DNA from: Flavobacteriales bacterium
GTDB lineage: Bacteria > Bacteroidota > Bacteroidia > CAIKAF01
DNA: 56,334 nucleotides
Direction: 5' to 3'
Assembly: GCA_025055575.1 (NCBI GenBank)
Contig: JANWWP010000026.1
Location: 1-56,334 of the forward strand
A program made the position numbers and the translations under genes. This document shows positions 1 to 8,913 of this stretch, piece by piece. Each line of letters opens with the position of its first letter. Positions within the stretch are counted from its first letter, which is position 1. The notes below the pieces were generated by a model that was given only the letters and a program-made list of their open reading frames with translations, ran no database searches and had not been told where the DNA came from.

Positions 1-1
1 T

Positions 2-2116
2 CAGACGGCGAATTTCCGTATAAGTGGCACGGGGCGGGCCAATACATCTTTCCAGTCTCCGGTGTATACCCGTGCAGATGCGGGCACGGTGGCCATCCGT
101 CCGTTCAGCAACAGCACCACAGCCATTCAGTTGCAAAATGCCTCCGGTACAAGTATATTAAACGTGGATGCGACGAATAGCAGGGTAGGTATAGGAACAA
201 CCTCGCCAACAAGGCCACTTCAAGTACAGGCCACCGGACTGCAGCAGATTGCGGCTGTGAATCCGTCAACAACCGATAATACTGATCCTGCTGAAATTGT
301 TTTTGACAGGCAAGCTGTAGCGGCCACTCAAATTGCAGCTGTGGGTGTAGGTGGAACAAGTCGAGACTTTTTTATTTGGGTTAACGGATTGGACAGAGTT
401 AATATCTCGGAAACAGGCAACGTAGGTATTGGAACTACAACACCAAGTGAGCGCTTGCATGTTGCGGGGAACCTGAGACTGGATAATGCCTTTATGCCGG
501 GTAACAATGCCGGCGTTGCGGGGGCGCTGTTGCGTTCCAACGGGGCGGGTACGGCGCCTTCATGGCTGGCACCGGGAAGTAATGGGGATATTTTAACCAT
601 TTCTTCAGGGGCCCCGGCCTGGAGCAATGGTAATGGTTTGTTCTGGCGTCTTTCTGGCAATAGTGGCACAAATCCAGCCACACAATTTATAGGCACCACG
701 GACAATCAACCATTGGTATTTAGAACCAACAATGCGGAGCAGATGCGTCTGACAACCAGTGGCTACTTGGGCATTGGCATCAACCCCACCGACCATCCCC
801 TGAGGGTAGCAAAAAATACCACCACTAATTCCCATACGGCGGGCTTCACTAATGCAAATGGTCAGGGTGTGTTTATTGGTTCCGTGAACAACGCTTCTAC
901 ATATGGTAGCATTCAGGCATACAACACGGCCACATCCTCCACCCTTCCTTTGGCTCTTCAAGAAACTGGTGGGTCGGTCGGAATTGGTACAAATGCTCCG
1001 GCGCACCGTTTGGATGTGATGGGCCAAGCCCGCCTTCAGACGGCTCTCACCATCACGGCTGCGAGCGCTACCGATGGTGGTCAAGTTAATTTGGCCGGCC
1101 CCGGAGATTATACAGCCACTTCTGAAAATTGTAATTCCTGGAATCTGGATGTTGTGAATTATCCATCCACCGGCCGGTTCAGGATTTTCCGCGGCTCTTC
1201 AGGCTGTAGCACGCCGAATTCTATGGAAGTTTTTAATATCATGAACAACGGTTACATAGGGATTTTTAACGTGGATCCTCAGGAACAACTTCAGATCGGG
1301 GATCGTTGGACTTTCCACAACGGGGGCTGGAAGGTCATTTCCTACAACGCCTGGTATGACGCACCTGCCAACACCTGGCGCTATTTAGCCAACGATTTTG
1401 CCTCCGCCATAAATTTTACCAATACAGGTCATATACTGTTTAGAACCGCTCCCTCTGGTACAGCCGGAAATTCTATTTCGTATGGAGATCGGATGATCAT
1501 CGCCAACAACGGAAATGTGGGCATAGATATTTTAGCTCCTTTAGCACGCATGGATGTGAGAAAAACGGTGGGCCACTCTGCTGGAACGGGAAGCAGTAAC
1601 GATGGGCCCACGACGGCCATTATTACCGGTGGAGCCACTGCCCGATTTAACGACTGGCCCAATGGCTGGGGAGGGGGACTTTCTACTTGGGATATCAACT
1701 GTTCGGGCATTCAATATACATCTGGAACTTTGATTGCTCGGTCAGATTTTCGGTATAAGAAGAATATTCAGTCCCTGAATGCTTCGGAATTACTGACTCG
1801 ATTTATGGAACTTCGGCCAGTCACCTATTATTATGATACCACCAAGTTAAAAGTGGATAATCCGGATAGGAAGATCTACGGTTTCATTGCCAATGAAGTG
1901 GAAAAATTATTCCCGGATATTGTTACCAATGCCGGATTGCCTGAAGAGGTGGAAAGAGGGATGGATTATACTATGATAATTCCAATGTTGGTATCTGTGG
2001 TTCAGAAACAACAACAGGAACTGGAAAATTTAAAAAAGGTAAACGCCGAGATTCAAAATCAGTTAAATGCGCTCTCGCGCTTGCCCAACAAGGAGTTATC
2101 CAATAACAGGAACTAA
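2..2116 (+). CDS. Tail-fibre-like surface protein with C-terminal S74 intramolecular chaperone domain (5' truncated)
   Basis: The reading frame is open to the left window edge, so the N-terminus is missing. The visible part has at least six copies of a short repeat of the form xGIGxxxPxxxLxV (for example VGIGTTSPTRPLQV near nt 189-230 and VGIGTNAPAHRLDV near nt 979-1020), a pattern common in long fibrous Bacteroidota surface or tail-fibre proteins. The C-terminus is a peptidase S74 chaperone domain: SDFRYKKNI begins at nt 1742, followed by LRPVTYYYD, YGFIANEVE and a terminal coiled coil rich in Q, L and E. In this family the Ser and Lys of SDxRxK (codons 1742-1744 and 1757-1759) cut the chaperone off after it has driven trimerisation of the fibre; both are present. 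Whether it is phage-derived or a cell-surface adhesin cannot be told from this fragment. Confidence 0.85.
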   Translation, partial: QTANFRISGTGRANTSFQSPVYTRADAGTVAIRPFSNSTTAIQLQNASGTSILNVDATNSRVGIGTTSPTRPLQVQATGLQQIAAVNPSTTDNTDPAEIVFDRQAVAATQIAAVGVGGTSRDFFIWVNGLDRVNISETGNVGIGTTTPSERLHVAGNLRLDNAFMPGNNAGVAGALLRSNGAGTAPSWLAPGSNGDILTISSGAPAWSNGNGLFWRLSGNSGTNPATQFIGTTDNQPLVFRTNNAEQMRLTTSGYLGIGINPTDHPLRVAKNTTTNSHTAGFTNANGQGVFIGSVNNASTYGSIQAYNTATSSTLPLALQETGGSVGIGTNAPAHRLDVMGQARLQTALTITAASATDGGQVNLAGPGDYTATSENCNSWNLDVVNYPSTGRFRIFRGSSGCSTPNSMEVFNIMNNGYIGIFNVDPQEQLQIGDRWTFHNGGWKVISYNAWYDAPANTWRYLANDFASAINFTNTGHILFRTAPSGTAGNSISYGDRMIIANNGNVGIDILAPLARMDVRKTVGHSAGTGSSNDGPTTAIITGGATARFNDWPNGWGGGLSTWDINCSGIQYTSGTLIARSDFRYKKNIQSLNASELLTRFMELRPVTYYYDTTKLKVDNPDRKIYGFIANEVEKLFPDIVTNAGLPEEVERGMDYTMIIPMLVSVVQKQQQELENLKKVNAEIQNQLNALSRLPNKELSNNRN

Positions 2117-2148
2117 GGAGAGGAATAAACAATCGGGGACAGCGAGAG

Positions 2149-3039
2149 TTAATTTTTTCCCAGCCCTAAATTATTCAACTCCCTATCCAACTGTTGCTTC
2201 ACGCCATCGGAAATTTCCCATAGCGGCAGGCGCAGCGCCGGTTGCACCAGCCCCATCCGGCTCAGGACATATTTGATGCCCCCCGGACTTCCGTCAGCAA
2301 AGAGGAGCTGCACGAGGCGGAAAAGCTTCAGATGGGGAAGGCGGGCAGATTCCAGGTCGCCCCGCAGCATGGCTCGGACTAAAACGCTGTAATCGGCTGG
2401 AAAAGCGTTGGCCACCACGGATATCACGCCGTCTGCCCCGGCAGCCATCATGGGCAGGGTGAGATTGTCGTCGCCACTAAGAACTAAAAAATTTTTCGGA
2501 CGATCGCGCAGAATGTGCGTGATCTGATCCAGGTTGCCACTGGCTTCCTTGATGCCCGCCACTACAGGAAACTGGTGGGCCAGGCGCAGCGTGGTTTCGG
2601 CCGTCATGTTGCTGCCGGTGCGGGCAGGTACGTTGTAGAGAAGGAGGGGCAGGGGTGTGGCCTGTGCAATATGAGCAAAATGCTGGTACAATCCTTCCTG
2701 GTTGGGCTTGTTGTAATAAGGGACTACGCTCAGGATGCCTGCAACACCCCGTGTGTCCAAATTTTCCAGCGCGCGCAGTACCTGTCGGGTATTGTTTCCA
2801 CCGATGCCGGCCACCACAGGCACCCGCCCACGGACTTCGGCTACTACAAACCGGAGCAGGTCGTCCCGTTCCTCGGAGTCCAGCGTCACCGACTCGCCCG
2901 TGGTACCCATCACCACGAGATAGTCCGCGCCTCCTTCGATCCAAAATTCAATGAGTCGGCGCAAAGCCGGGTAATCTATGTTGCCCTCGGGGCCAAAGGG
3001 CGTGATGATGGCAATGCCCAAACCTTTAAAATCGTGCAT
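2149..3039 (-). CDS. dapA: 4-hydroxy-tetrahydrodipicolinate synthase
   Basis: Cytoplasmic class I aldolase that condenses pyruvate with aspartate semialdehyde, the first committed step of the diaminopimelate/lysine pathway. The 296 residues match the usual family length. Visible signatures are the GTTGES loop (residues 45-50), Tyr135 and Arg140 in YNVPARTG, and the Schiff-base lysine Lys164 in GIKEASGN. It is the last gene of a minus-strand series, 19 nt behind the DUF6913 gene; that neighbourhood recurs in Bacteroidota. It converges on the fibre gene with 32 nt between the stops. Confidence 0.97.
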   Translation of the reverse strand: MHDFKGLGIAIITPFGPEGNIDYPALRRLIEFWIEGGADYLVVMGTTGESVTLDSEERDDLLRFVVAEVRGRVPVVAGIGGNNTRQVLRALENLDTRGVAGILSVVPYYNKPNQEGLYQHFAHIAQATPLPLLLYNVPARTGSNMTAETTLRLAHQFPVVAGIKEASGNLDQITHILRDRPKNFLVLSGDDNLTLPMMAAGADGVISVVANAFPADYSVLVRAMLRGDLESARLPHLKLFRLVQLLFADGSPGGIKYVLSRMGLVQPALRLPLWEISDGVKQQLDRELNNLGLGKN

Positions 3040-3058
3040 GGTGTTGGGAAGTTATGAA

Positions 3059-3631
3059 TTAAATCTGGTGAAGGTATTTTCGAATATTTAAAATCAGGGT
3101 GCGCATCAGTTCCATTTTTTGTTCCCTGGAATACGGAGGAGTATTTTCAGGAAAAGAAACGCGAAAACTGAGATCGTACGGATTGTGGTGGCGTGGCGAG
3201 AGGCCCACCTTAAGGGAAGCGTGGGAGCGGCGCATGACATATTCCAGGGGCCAAAGGTTTTCTATATTTAAATCAATCAAAAGGTCAAAACTTTCTGCCA
3301 TAAAGTTGTCGGCCACAGGACATCTTGGCCGAAAATAAAAATCCAGGTTCTTTCGGTTAAAAAAATCAAAACCCAGCTTGCTGCTGAGCATATCCCTATC
3401 GTCCTTTGAATTGATGTAGCCTAAGGTATGTACTTTTTTCATGTCGGCCCGGAACCGGCGCACAACGTCGTTCACGTATTCAAATATTTCCCGGTCGGTG
3501 GCATCGTATAGGATCCCCACCGTGCGCACTTCCCCCAGATTGCGCACTTTGCGGTGCCGCAAGACACTTTCGGAAAGCAACTGAGCCTTGCCCAGTCGCT
3601 CCCTGAGATTGTCTATTTGCTGGCGAAGCAT
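3059..3631 (-). CDS. DUF6913 family protein
   Basis: A 190-residue protein of unknown function, recognised by its resemblance to the Bacteroidota DUF6913 family: a basic N-terminus, VRTVGILYDATDREIFEYV, LGYINSKDD, LGFDFFNRKNLDFY, then ESFDLLIDLN and KVGLS near the C-terminus. I place the start at the ATG at 3631 because translation begins there with the family-like MLRQQIDNLRERLGK; the 23 further upstream codons do not look like the family. No signal peptide or membrane segment is seen. It lies directly before dapA, with which the family often co-occurs, but no enzymatic role is known to me. Confidence 0.8.
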   Translation of the reverse strand: MLRQQIDNLRERLGKAQLLSESVLRHRKVRNLGEVRTVGILYDATDREIFEYVNDVVRRFRADMKKVHTLGYINSKDDRDMLSSKLGFDFFNRKNLDFYFRPRCPVADNFMAESFDLLIDLNIENLWPLEYVMRRSHASLKVGLSPRHHNPYDLSFRVSFPENTPPYSREQKMELMRTLILNIRKYLHQI

Positions 3632-3739
3632 GGCCCCACAATCCGAATTACAAAAAAATGAAAGAGCCGGAAAATAAAAGGCATGATCCGGCCTCGTCAC
3701 TTCTTTTTGCAGAAGGGCAAGACGTGTGCGTGCCTTACA

Positions 3740-4312
3740 TCAAAAAGCAATTAAAAAGCGAAAGGCGAAAGGAATCGCAAAAGGGGAGTTGAACCGGTCC
3801 CAAATCACGTTATAGAGGAGCATGATTTGACTGAAGCTGCGGGGCCCGAAGTTTTGTTGAAATCCGGGACCCAGTAAGACGCCATTCGCCCAATTGCGCG
3901 AAGGTCTGCCATTGGGCTTCAGCCATTCATAGTCGGGATAATTCAGCATTTCATATTCTGCGTGAAGGAAAAAGCTGCGAAACGGCAGCACCTGGGCAAA
4001 GTATTTCCAGCCGATGGTGTGATCGTTGATGGGCACGCCGGCAAAAGCCGCTCCGTAACTTCTAAAAATATAGGTGAGACCTAAGCCGGTCTGAAAAAAG
4101 TCGGACACGCGATAGCCCACCACCGGCGAAAGGTTGATATAGGTATAAACGCCCAATTGAAGTCCCATGCTGCCTCCGATGAACGCTCTATCCAGAAAGC
4201 GTTGTTTTTGAACCAGTTGAGGCGAACCCCTTCCGGATCCTGACTGAGCTCTCACACCGAGACCACACCAAAGAACCACCAGTAAGATGAACCAGACTTG
4301 CCGGATTACCAT
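3740..4312 (-). CDS. Secreted outer-membrane beta-barrel-like protein
   Basis: Hypothetical 190-residue protein. The N-terminus (MVIRQVWFILLVVLWCGLGVRAQ) is a clear Sec signal peptide with likely cleavage after VRA. The mature part alternates short hydrophobic and polar stretches rich in Gly, Phe and Tyr and ends in Phe (FAFRFLIAF), as expected for a small outer-membrane barrel. ATG 4312 is preferred over the TTG twelve bases upstream because it starts the signal peptide. The gene precedes DUF6913-dapA on the same strand, with about 110 nt between, so co-transcription is possible. The exact family is not recognised. Confidence 0.7.
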   Translation of the reverse strand: MVIRQVWFILLVVLWCGLGVRAQSGSGRGSPQLVQKQRFLDRAFIGGSMGLQLGVYTYINLSPVVGYRVSDFFQTGLGLTYIFRSYGAAFAGVPINDHTIGWKYFAQVLPFRSFFLHAEYEMLNYPDYEWLKPNGRPSRNWANGVLLGPGFQQNFGPRSFSQIMLLYNVIWDRFNSPFAIPFAFRFLIAF

Positions 4313-4321
4313 GCAGGAGCA

Positions 4322-4329
4322 CAAAGATA
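4322..4329 (-). promoter_or_regulatory. Bacteroidota -7 element (TATCTTTG)
   Basis: A perfect TAnnTTTG element on the minus strand, ending 9 nt before the ATG at 4312 of the outer-membrane protein gene. No good TTG is seen at the expected upstream spacing. The short distance implies a leader of only a few bases. Confidence 0.45.
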
Positions 4330-4395
4330 ACGCCAGCGGCCGGGGAATTGTTGTTCGGCCTGTTGCTTACTTTCGCTGCCTTAAATCCGTTTCTC

Positions 4396-7300
4396 ATGAA
4401 TTGGAACTTCCGAACTGTGAATAATCTTCTAGGATGGTTGTGCTTTTTGGTGGCCTTCTTCACCTACTTCGCTACCATGGAGCCCACGGTGAGTTTCTGG
4501 GATTGCGGCGAGTTTATTGCTTCGTCCTACAAATTGCAGGTGGGGCATCCGCCGGGCGCCCCCTTGTTTATGGTGATTGGAAGAATCTTCTCTTTTCTTG
4601 CTGGGGGGGATGTGGGGCGCGTGGCATATTGGATCAACATGGTTTCGGTGCTTTCCAGTGCGCTCACCATCGCATTCTTGTTTTGGACCATCACCATTTT
4701 GGGACGCAAGCTCGCCGAACTGGAAAATAGTTTTCTGGCGCGGCAGGATGCGCGCACGCGCGACATATTGATTTTCGGTTCAGCGCTGGTGGGGGCCTTG
4801 GCCTACACCTTCACGGATACTTTCTGGTTTTCGGCCGTTGAGGCGGAGGTGTATGCCACTTCTTCCCTCTTTACGGCCATTGTATTCTGGGCCATGCTCC
4901 GCTGGGACTTGGAGGCCGACAATCCGTCGGCCCGTCGTTGGATCGTATTCATTGCCTACCTGATGGGGCTTTCCATTGGGATTCACTTGTTGAATCTGCT
5001 CACGATACCGGCATTGGCTTTCATTTATTACTTCCGCCGGTACAAAACCACATTTTTGGGAGTGGTGGCCACTTTGTTCTTAGGCTTTTATTTTCTGTTG
5101 TTCGTTCAATATGGTGTGATTCCTGGAATTGTGCGCGGTGCGGCAGACCTGGATCGATTTGTTGTAAACACTTTGGGTCTTCCTTTTTACACAGGTTTAG
5201 CTTTGTATTTTATCATTCTGGTGGGGATTGTAGGCCTCACATTGCATTTTTCTGCGCGTTCGTCCGCCCTTCCACTATGGATTTTTCCGATGCTTTCCTT
5301 CACCGTATTTCACATTCTCACGGGGAAAATGTGGTTTTCCTTGGCCGGCGCCGGAATTTGGTATGTCTTATACCGGCTATTTGGCCATCCTTGGCGGGCT
5401 TTTATTACCACGGCCACCGGATTTGTGCCGGGCTTATTGCTTTGGAGTGGCATTTACAAGGACAAAAGTCTGGACAAATTTTCTTCCCATCCTGCCCACG
5501 GGGCCCAAGGCTCGTTGAATTTGTTGGTCACTTGTTTTGCCGTGATCCTCGTTGGGTACACATCCTACGCGCTGATCATCATCCGGTCCAATGCCAATCC
5601 GCCGATGGACGAAAACAATCCGGCGGACCCCTATAGCCTGTTAAGTTATTTGAACCGGGAACAGTACGGTCAGCAGCCTCTTTTTTATGGGCCATATTAT
5701 GATGCCGAATACGACAGCCGCGAACCTTACAAGGATGATGGACCTGTATATGCCCGGGCTTTCATGGTACAGGATGGAACCGGAAAAACCCTCAAATGGT
5801 TTACCACGGCAGAAGACGCCCGCGACTATCTGAAGAAAAACAACCTGAGCAACGCCCGAATAGTAGGTAAATACCTAGAAGTGGACCGTAAACAAAAGCC
5901 GAATTATGCCCGGAAAGACATGACGATCTTTCCACGCATGTGGAGCCCTGAAAGCCGCCATGAAGCCGAATATAAATACTGGGGCCAGGTGGCCCAAGGG
6001 AAAAAGCCCACTTTTCTGAACAACCTCATATTCTTTTTCCGCTATCACATCAACTTCATGTATGTCCGCTATTTCATGTGGAACTTCAGCGGGCGGCAAA
6101 ACGATATTCAGGGCAACGGCGAGCCGCATCAGGGCAATTGGATCTCCGGAATTCCTTTTGTAGATAGGTATCTGGCCGGTGCCGGACCCCAGAGTCAGCT
6201 GCCGGACACTTTGCGCACCAACCCCGGCCGCAACCGGTATTATCTATTACCCCTCCTTCTGGGAATCCTGGGCCTGAGTTTTCACTATCAGCAAGACAAG
6301 CGCAACGCGATCATTGTCTTCATGTTGTTTTTTCTCACCGGCCTGGCCATTGTTCTGTATTTGAATCAAACACCTTTACAGCCCCGAGAACGGGACTATG
6401 CCTACGCCGGTTCGTTCTATGCTTTTTGCATTTGGGTGGGGTTGGGTGTCATGGGCCTGTTTGAATGGCTGAATCGGTATGTGAAGCAAGTTTCAGGGCC
6501 GGCACTGGCCGCGGGAGTGACGATGGTATCCCTTTTGGCGGCTCCGGCGCTGCTGGCCAAAGAAAACTGGGACGACCACGACCGGTCCGGACGCTACACG
6601 GCCCGGGATTTTGCCTACAACTATCTGAACTCCTGCGCCAAGGATGCCATCCTTTTCACCAACGGGGACAACGATACCTTCCCGCTGTGGTATTTGCAGG
6701 AAGTGGAAGGCGTGCGCACCGATGTGCGTATCGTCAACCTTTCGCTGCTGAACACGGATTGGTACATTGATCAAATGAAAAGGGCTGCCTATGATGGCAA
6801 GCCGGTTCCGTTTGATATGCCGCAGGAGTGCTATCTCGCCAGCAAGCGCGATCAGGTGCTGCTGGACCGGAGCAACCCCAATTTTTACACTATCCAGGAT
6901 CATTTTGCATTCCTGAATTGTGAAGGAGAAAATTGCAGGAACCAGGTACCCATTGGCAACGGTTCCCAAAAGTTGTATTATTTCAAATCCAATAAATTCA
7001 TCGTACCGGTGGATTCCGCAGAGGTGGCTTCTAACGGCACCGTATCCCCCGAAAACCGCCACCGCATCGAAAAAGAACTGCGTCTTGTGATTGACAGGCC
7101 TTACATCCTTAAAAGCGATCTGATGATCTTAAATTTGATAAGTGCATTCGGTTGGAAGCGGCCGGTGTATTTTGCCATCACCATTGGGGATAAGTTCCTG
7201 GGGTTGGAAAATTATCTTCAGTTGGAGGGCCTGGCTTACCGCTTGGTGCCTTACCGCGTGAAACCCCACGACAATCAGACCGGCGAGGTGAACGCCCCCA

Positions 7301-7770
7301 TCATGTTCGACAATTTGATGAACAAATTCCGTTGGGGCAACATGAATGACCCCAAAGTATATTTAGATGAGACCAACCAGCGCATGACGTATAATTTCCG
7401 GAACAATTTTGTGCGCCTGGCTTCGCAATTGCTGCGCGATGGTGATAAAGATAAAGCTGCACAGGTGCTGGACCGTGCGGAGGAGCTGATGCCGGATAGC
7501 CGCGTACCCTACAACTATTTTAATTTATTGATGGCTGATTTATATTTAAAATTAGGCCAAAAAGACAAAGCACTTCAAATGCTCGACCGGCTCAAATTGC
7601 GCATGGAGCAGGATATTGCCTACTTTAACCAGTTCACTGGCGGCCTGGCGCGCAGCGTGCAGGAAGACAGACGTCGTGCAGAGTACATCCTGCAGGCTTG
7701 TCAGGAACTTTCCGGTGCTCTCCGGCTGAATCTGCCCACGGATGAGGCAGATTCCTCTGAAATGCCTTGA
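4396..7770 (+). CDS. DUF2723 family membrane protein, putative GT-C protein O-mannosyltransferase, with C-terminal TPR-like part
   Basis: A 1124-residue polytopic inner-membrane protein. Its N-terminus (MNWNFRTVNNLLGW, then MEPTVSFWDCGEFIASSY and VGHPPGAPLF) is the signature of DUF2723, a GT-C fold group that includes the eukaryotic O-mannosyltransferase TMEM260. The acidic residues in FWDCGEF sit where GT-C enzymes have their catalytic loop. Many hydrophobic segments follow to about residue 720, then a soluble region with FTNGDNDTFPLWYLQ and a TPR-like helical end (GDKDKAAQVLDRAEELMP). ATG 4396 is preferred to the TTG at 4348 because the family start aligns there. A role in glycosylating exported proteins is an inference from the family. 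Confidence 0.85.
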   Translation: MNWNFRTVNNLLGWLCFLVAFFTYFATMEPTVSFWDCGEFIASSYKLQVGHPPGAPLFMVIGRIFSFLAGGDVGRVAYWINMVSVLSSALTIAFLFWTITILGRKLAELENSFLARQDARTRDILIFGSALVGALAYTFTDTFWFSAVEAEVYATSSLFTAIVFWAMLRWDLEADNPSARRWIVFIAYLMGLSIGIHLLNLLTIPALAFIYYFRRYKTTFLGVVATLFLGFYFLLFVQYGVIPGIVRGAADLDRFVVNTLGLPFYTGLALYFIILVGIVGLTLHFSARSSALPLWIFPMLSFTVFHILTGKMWFSLAGAGIWYVLYRLFGHPWRAFITTATGFVPGLLLWSGIYKDKSLDKFSSHPAHGAQGSLNLLVTCFAVILVGYTSYALIIIRSNANPPMDENNPADPYSLLSYLNREQYGQQPLFYGPYYDAEYDSREPYKDDGPVYARAFMVQDGTGKTLKWFTTAEDARDYLKKNNLSNARIVGKYLEVDRKQKPNYARKDMTIFPRMWSPESRHEAEYKYWGQVAQGKKPTFLNNLIFFFRYHINFMYVRYFMWNFSGRQNDIQGNGEPHQGNWISGIPFVDRYLAGAGPQSQLPDTLRTNPGRNRYYLLPLLLGILGLSFHYQQDKRNAIIVFMLFFLTGLAIVLYLNQTPLQPRERDYAYAGSFYAFCIWVGLGVMGLFEWLNRYVKQVSGPALAAGVTMVSLLAAPALLAKENWDDHDRSGRYTARDFAYNYLNSCAKDAILFTNGDNDTFPLWYLQEVEGVRTDVRIVNLSLLNTDWYIDQMKRAAYDGKPVPFDMPQECYLASKRDQVLLDRSNPNFYTIQDHFAFLNCEGENCRNQVPIGNGSQKLYYFKSNKFIVPVDSAEVASNGTVSPENRHRIEKELRLVIDRPYILKSDLMILNLISAFGWKRPVYFAITIGDKFLGLENYLQLEGLAYRLVPYRVKPHDNQTGEVNAPIMFDNLMNKFRWGNMNDPKVYLDETNQRMTYNFRNNFVRLASQLLRDGDKDKAAQVLDRAEELMPDSRVPYNYFNLLMADLYLKLGQKDKALQMLDRLKLRMEQDIAYFNQFTGGLARSVQEDRRRAEYILQACQELSGALRLNLPTDEADSSEMP

Positions 7771-7777
7771 GGAATTA

Positions 7778-7802
7778 AGTATTATATATTAATACTATTT
7801 TT
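7778..7802 (+). terminator. Weak A+T hairpin followed by T-run
   Basis: AGTATTA (7778-7784) pairs with TAATACT (7790-7796), followed by ATTTTT. It lies just after the DUF2723 stop and could end that transcript, although the stem has only two G-C pairs. Confidence 0.35.
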
Positions 7803-7828
7803 CCTAATTCTTATTAGTCGTTTATGAG

Positions 7829-7863
7829 ATTAATTTTAATTATTGGTATTAATTAAAATTAAT
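7829..7863. repeat. Perfect 13-bp A+T inverted repeat between convergent genes
   Basis: ATTAATTTTAATT at 7829-7841 is exactly inverted at 7851-7863, with a 9-nt loop. It sits in the 150-nt A+T-rich gap between two convergent genes. It might serve as a two-way terminator, but all stem pairs are A-T and no clear T-run follows, so its function is open. Confidence 0.5.
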
Positions 7864-7920
7864 ATTAAAAATTTAAATAACAAAAATATAAATAAATGAA
7901 AGTTTAATTTTATTTATTTC

Positions 7921-8793
7921 TCATTTCTCAATTCTCAACACATACATCTTGCCCTCTTTCATAGCCGGCAGATACACTTTGCCATTCCAGTACAAAACAT
8001 CGGCGGGTCCATGAAATTCTTTTCCGCAATTTAAATTCTGAGCCAGGCGGGTTCGGAGTGGTATTTCCTGTAACGATTGACTTTTCCAGTCGGAGCATAA
8101 AAGCCTGCCCCGTACCAGGGCCAGGCCGTCCCACAACCCTTGGGCATCCCCTATTTTTTCGGAAGTTCGGTTTTTCAAATCCACTTTGTACACAAAACCC
8201 GGCTCCCCGCCGCTGCCCATGGCGGCCACGTAAATGTCGGCATTCAGATAGTCCCAAAGGAGACCATTAGCGCCCGGCATATCCTGGCTGATAAGGATAA
8301 GGGAGTCGGCGCTCAGATCCCACATCCACACTGTGCCTTTGTCGCTGCACGAAAAAAACAATCGTTCTTCGTCGCGGGCTGCCAGGTCGTTGACAAAAAG
8401 GCAAACTTCACCGAGGTTTTTTTCTCTCACCAGGTTTTTGCTTCGAATATCTAAAACCACAATCCGCCCCACATCCGCTACATACAACATATCGTTTAGA
8501 ATGGCCATGCCTTTGGGCGCGTGGAGCGTCACACGGGGAAAATAAGTGCTGTCTTGCAAGGCGCCACTGCGCGTGAGGCGGCTGATGTAGCCATCCCCGT
8601 CTTTTTCAAGTGGCGTCAGTTGGCGGCCCAGATTGCTCACAAAAAACTGGCGGCCGTCAAAAACCACGCTCTCCGGATGCCGGAAACCACCGACTTCTTT
8701 TTCGATAATGCAACTCTGGGCCTTAAGACCGGATTTCAGATCCATCAAACCGACCAGGAAGAGCATCGTACAACCTAAAATTTGTTTACGCAT
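7921..8793 (-). CDS. Secreted SMP-30/NHL-like beta-propeller protein
   Basis: A 290-residue exported protein. The first 26 residues form a signal peptide (cleavage probably after GLKA). The mature part has repeated short blades such as HPESVVFDGRQFFVSN, APKGMAILNDMLYVADVG, GANGLLWDYLNADIYVAA and GPADVLYWNGKVYLPA, the spacing of a six-bladed SMP-30/gluconolactonase or NHL-type propeller. Whether metal ligands for a lactonase are complete cannot be judged without a model. It is the third gene of a tight minus-strand unit after SemiSWEET and a 37-residue membrane peptide, with only 4 nt before its ATG. A role in periplasmic sugar or lactone handling is an inference. Confidence 0.75.
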   Translation of the reverse strand: MRKQILGCTMLFLVGLMDLKSGLKAQSCIIEKEVGGFRHPESVVFDGRQFFVSNLGRQLTPLEKDGDGYISRLTRSGALQDSTYFPRVTLHAPKGMAILNDMLYVADVGRIVVLDIRSKNLVREKNLGEVCLFVNDLAARDEERLFFSCSDKGTVWMWDLSADSLILISQDMPGANGLLWDYLNADIYVAAMGSGGEPGFVYKVDLKNRTSEKIGDAQGLWDGLALVRGRLLCSDWKSQSLQEIPLRTRLAQNLNCGKEFHGPADVLYWNGKVYLPAMKEGKMYVLRIEK

Positions 8794-8797
8794 CGTC

Positions 8798-8911
8798 TCA
8801 TTTTTTAAGATACCACAGCAATACTAACGCCAGAATTAAAAAAATCATCCATCGCAGTAAAAGTCCCAGGGGCAGGGGTCGGCGGCGTCTGAAGCGGGAA
8901 AATTCAGGCAT
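8798..8911 (-). CDS. 37-residue single-pass membrane peptide
   Basis: A short open frame that starts 2 nt after the SemiSWEET stop and ends 4 nt before the propeller start. The product begins MPEFSRFRRRRPLP, strongly basic, followed by one hydrophobic segment (residues about 15-35, including WMIFLILALVLLWY) and ends in two lysines. The positive-inside pattern predicts a cytoplasmic N-terminus. Exact packing between two coupled genes argues that it is translated. No family is recognised. Confidence 0.65.
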   Translation of the reverse strand: MPEFSRFRRRRPLPLGLLLRWMIFLILALVLLWYLKK

Positions 8912-8913
8912 TT

